Positions 7,022 through 8,086 of a stretch of DNA of 8,086 nucleotides are shown here, piece after piece; within the stretch, counting starts at the first letter, position 1; every line of letters begins with the position of its first letter. Source of the DNA: a bacterium HR32 (GTDB lineage: Bacteria; Sysuimicrobiota; Sysuimicrobiia; Sysuimicrobiales; Sysuimicrobiaceae); assembly GCA_002898935.1 (NCBI GenBank), contig BEII01000051.1, positions 1-8,086 on the forward strand, read 5' to 3'. The notes under the pieces were generated by a model that did no database searches, was not told the DNA's origin, and worked only from the letters and a program-made list of their open reading frames with translations. A program made the position numbers and the translations under genes.

Positions 7022-7084
7022 GCGCGCCTCCACCTGCGCGATTCCCTGCCGGCCGGCACTTCCCTCCTCCGCTGCGCAGGAGTC

Positions 7085-7118
7085 CGGTGGCCGGGCGCCG
7101 TACACCAACGGTGGCCGG
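7085..7118. repeat. Direct repeat CGGTGGCCGG, two copies at 24-bp period
   Basis: Two exact 10-bp copies (7085-7094, 7109-7118) lie in the divergent spacer. The 24-bp period is a little over two helical turns, so the copies would lie roughly, not exactly, on the same DNA face. They could be an operator for a dimeric regulator, or chance in DNA this GC-rich. Confidence 0.4.
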
Positions 7119-7136
7119 CCCGCGGGGGCCGGTACC
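7110..7136 (+). promoter_or_regulatory. GC hairpin in the leader of the BMP gene
   Basis: CCGGCCC (7115-7121) pairs with GGGCCGG (7126-7132) around a 4-base loop, and GGT (7110-7112) can pair with ACC (7134-7136) outside a small internal loop. The structure ends ten bases before the GGAGG of the BMP gene. With no T-run it is not a classical terminator. It could be an operator or an mRNA-level control element. Confidence 0.45.
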
Positions 7137-7156
7137 AAGGGAGCCGGAGGCGGACG

Positions 7157-8086
7157 ATGCGGTCGAGGACAGCACTCGTGCTGGCGTTGGCACTCGCGGC
7201 CGGGCTCGCGGCCCAGGGGACCTGGGTGCAGGCGGCGCCCCGCGCGTTCAAGATCGCGGTGGTCTCGGACGTGGGCGGTCGCGGAGACCTCAGCTTCAAC
7301 GACATGGCGTTCAAGGGCGGGGACGACGCGGAGCGCGACTTCGGCGTCACCATGGTGGAGCTGGTGAGCAAGGTGGAGGCCGACTACGTCCCCAATCTCA
7401 CCCGGGCGGCCCGAGACCCGGACGTGCAGCTCATCGTCGGCGTGGGATTCCTCCTCAGCGATGCCCTGGCGGAGGTGGCGCGACGGTTCCCCAACAAGAA
7501 CTTCGTCGGCATCGACACCTTCGCCCAGTCCATCGTGCGCGACAAGCACGCGGCGCAGTACCCGCTGCCGAACCTGATGGACATCGTCTACGAGGAACAC
7601 AAGGGCAGCGCCCTGGTGGGCGCCCTGGGGGCCCTGCTGGCCGCACAGTACGCGAAGCCGCACATCGGGGGCGTGTTCGGCATCGAAATCCCCGTGCTGT
7701 GGAAGTTCGAGGTCGGGTACAAGTGGGGCGCCCGCTGGGCCACCCAGTGGCTGGCGAAGAACCGGCCGGACAAGGCCTTCACCTACCGCCGGGACTTCGT
7801 CCTGTGGACGTACACGGGTACCTTCAGCGACATCCCCAAGGGCTACGCGGCCGCGAAGGCCATGTACGCGCGCAACGCGGTAGCGGTGTACAACATCGCA
7901 GGGCCCTTGGGGTTGGGGATCAACCAGGCGGTCCAGGAGATCGCCCGCCAGCAGAACCTGCGCATGGGCCCGCCCTTCTGGATCGGCGTGGACGCCAACC
8001 AGGACTGGATCAACCCCGGGTTCGTGATCGCCAGCATGATGAAGCGGGTGGACCGGGGCGTGTACTACGCCACCCGCTGGGTCCGG
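7157..8086 (+). CDS. BMP/PnrA-family ABC transporter substrate-binding protein (likely nucleoside-binding), 3' end cut by window edge
   Basis: Extracytoplasmic binding protein that delivers a ligand, in this family usually a nucleoside, to an ABC importer. The 310 visible codons stay open to the window end; the family is usually about 330-380 aa. Residues 1-27 form a Sec signal peptide: Arg-rich start, an Ala/Leu core and probable cleavage after VQA. There is no lipobox cysteine, although many family members are lipoproteins. Family blocks in order: VVSDVGGRGDLSFND (35-49); YEEHKGSALVGALGALLA (145-162); GGVFGIEIPVLWKFEVGY (171-188); TFSDIPKGYAAAKAMY (222-237); IAGPLGLGINQAV (247-259); and IGVDANQDWINPG (276-288), where the Asp of GVD normally contacts the ribose. 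The ATG has GGAGG at 7146-7150, six bases upstream. It is divergent from psuK-psuG, which suggests that the transporter supplies pseudouridine. Permease and ATPase genes would be expected beyond the window. Confidence 0.92.
   Translation, partial: MRSRTALVLALALAAGLAAQGTWVQAAPRAFKIAVVSDVGGRGDLSFNDMAFKGGDDAERDFGVTMVELVSKVEADYVPNLTRAARDPDVQLIVGVGFLLSDALAEVARRFPNKNFVGIDTFAQSIVRDKHAAQYPLPNLMDIVYEEHKGSALVGALGALLAAQYAKPHIGGVFGIEIPVLWKFEVGYKWGARWATQWLAKNRPDKAFTYRRDFVLWTYTGTFSDIPKGYAAAKAMYARNAVAVYNIAGPLGLGINQAVQEIARQQNLRMGPPFWIGVDANQDWINPGFVIASMMKRVDRGVYYATRWVR

Larger units (their letters stand above)
7022..7156. promoter_or_regulatory. Divergent control region between psuK and the BMP transporter gene
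   Basis: The 135 bp between two divergent start codons must hold both promoters. It contains ribosome binding sites for each gene (CCTCC at 7027-7031 for psuK; GGAGG at 7146-7150 for the BMP gene), a direct repeat CGGTGGCCGG (7085-7094 and 7109-7118, 24 bp apart) and a strong hairpin (7110-7136). No convincing sigma-70 boxes could be picked out. The arrangement suits one regulator acting on both directions, which is inferred. Confidence 0.55.

Overview
The window is very GC-rich (estimated by eye at close to 70%) and tightly packed, with strong G/C preference at third codon positions. RNase J, a SpoIIIE/FtsK-type translocase and UppP next to each other point to a bacterium. The proteins suggest a GC-rich lineage of the Bacillota/Armatimonadota/deep-branching thermophile kind, but the sequence alone does not fix the phylum. 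The transporter protein at the right end has a plain Sec signal peptide and no lipobox cysteine. That fits a cell with a periplasm better than a classical monoderm, but is only a hint.

Left half (1-4672, + strand): a housekeeping block. It holds a 5'-truncated ribonuclease J, then after 70 bp undecaprenyl-diphosphatase (uppP), then ftsK. The ftsK GTG start overlaps the uppP stop codon (GTGA), so these two are probably translationally coupled. The block joins RNA turnover, lipid-carrier recycling for the cell wall, and chromosome segregation at division.

Middle (4673-5169): a 199-bp gap with no convincing gene, then a small unrecognised 81-aa protein with a predicted coiled coil and a C-terminal membrane segment, behind a near-perfect Shine-Dalgarno. 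A 52-bp convergent gap separates it from the next operon. A degenerate 20-bp motif lies on each side of the small gene.

Right half (5170-8086): a pseudouridine utilisation locus. On the - strand a PfkB-family sugar/nucleoside kinase (psuK-like) is followed by pseudouridine-5'-phosphate glycosidase (psuG). Their 52-nt spacer carries two small hairpins. Divergent from psuK, across 135 bp with a strong GC hairpin and a direct repeat, a BMP/PnrA-family nucleoside-binding ABC transporter protein begins and runs off the window. The likely pathway is uptake of pseudouridine (or nucleosides generally) by the transporter, phosphorylation by PsuK to pseudouridine 5'-phosphate, then cleavage by PsuG to uracil and ribose 5-phosphate. 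The link of transporter to pathway is inferred from gene arrangement. No mobile element, CRISPR array, tRNA or rRNA was seen.
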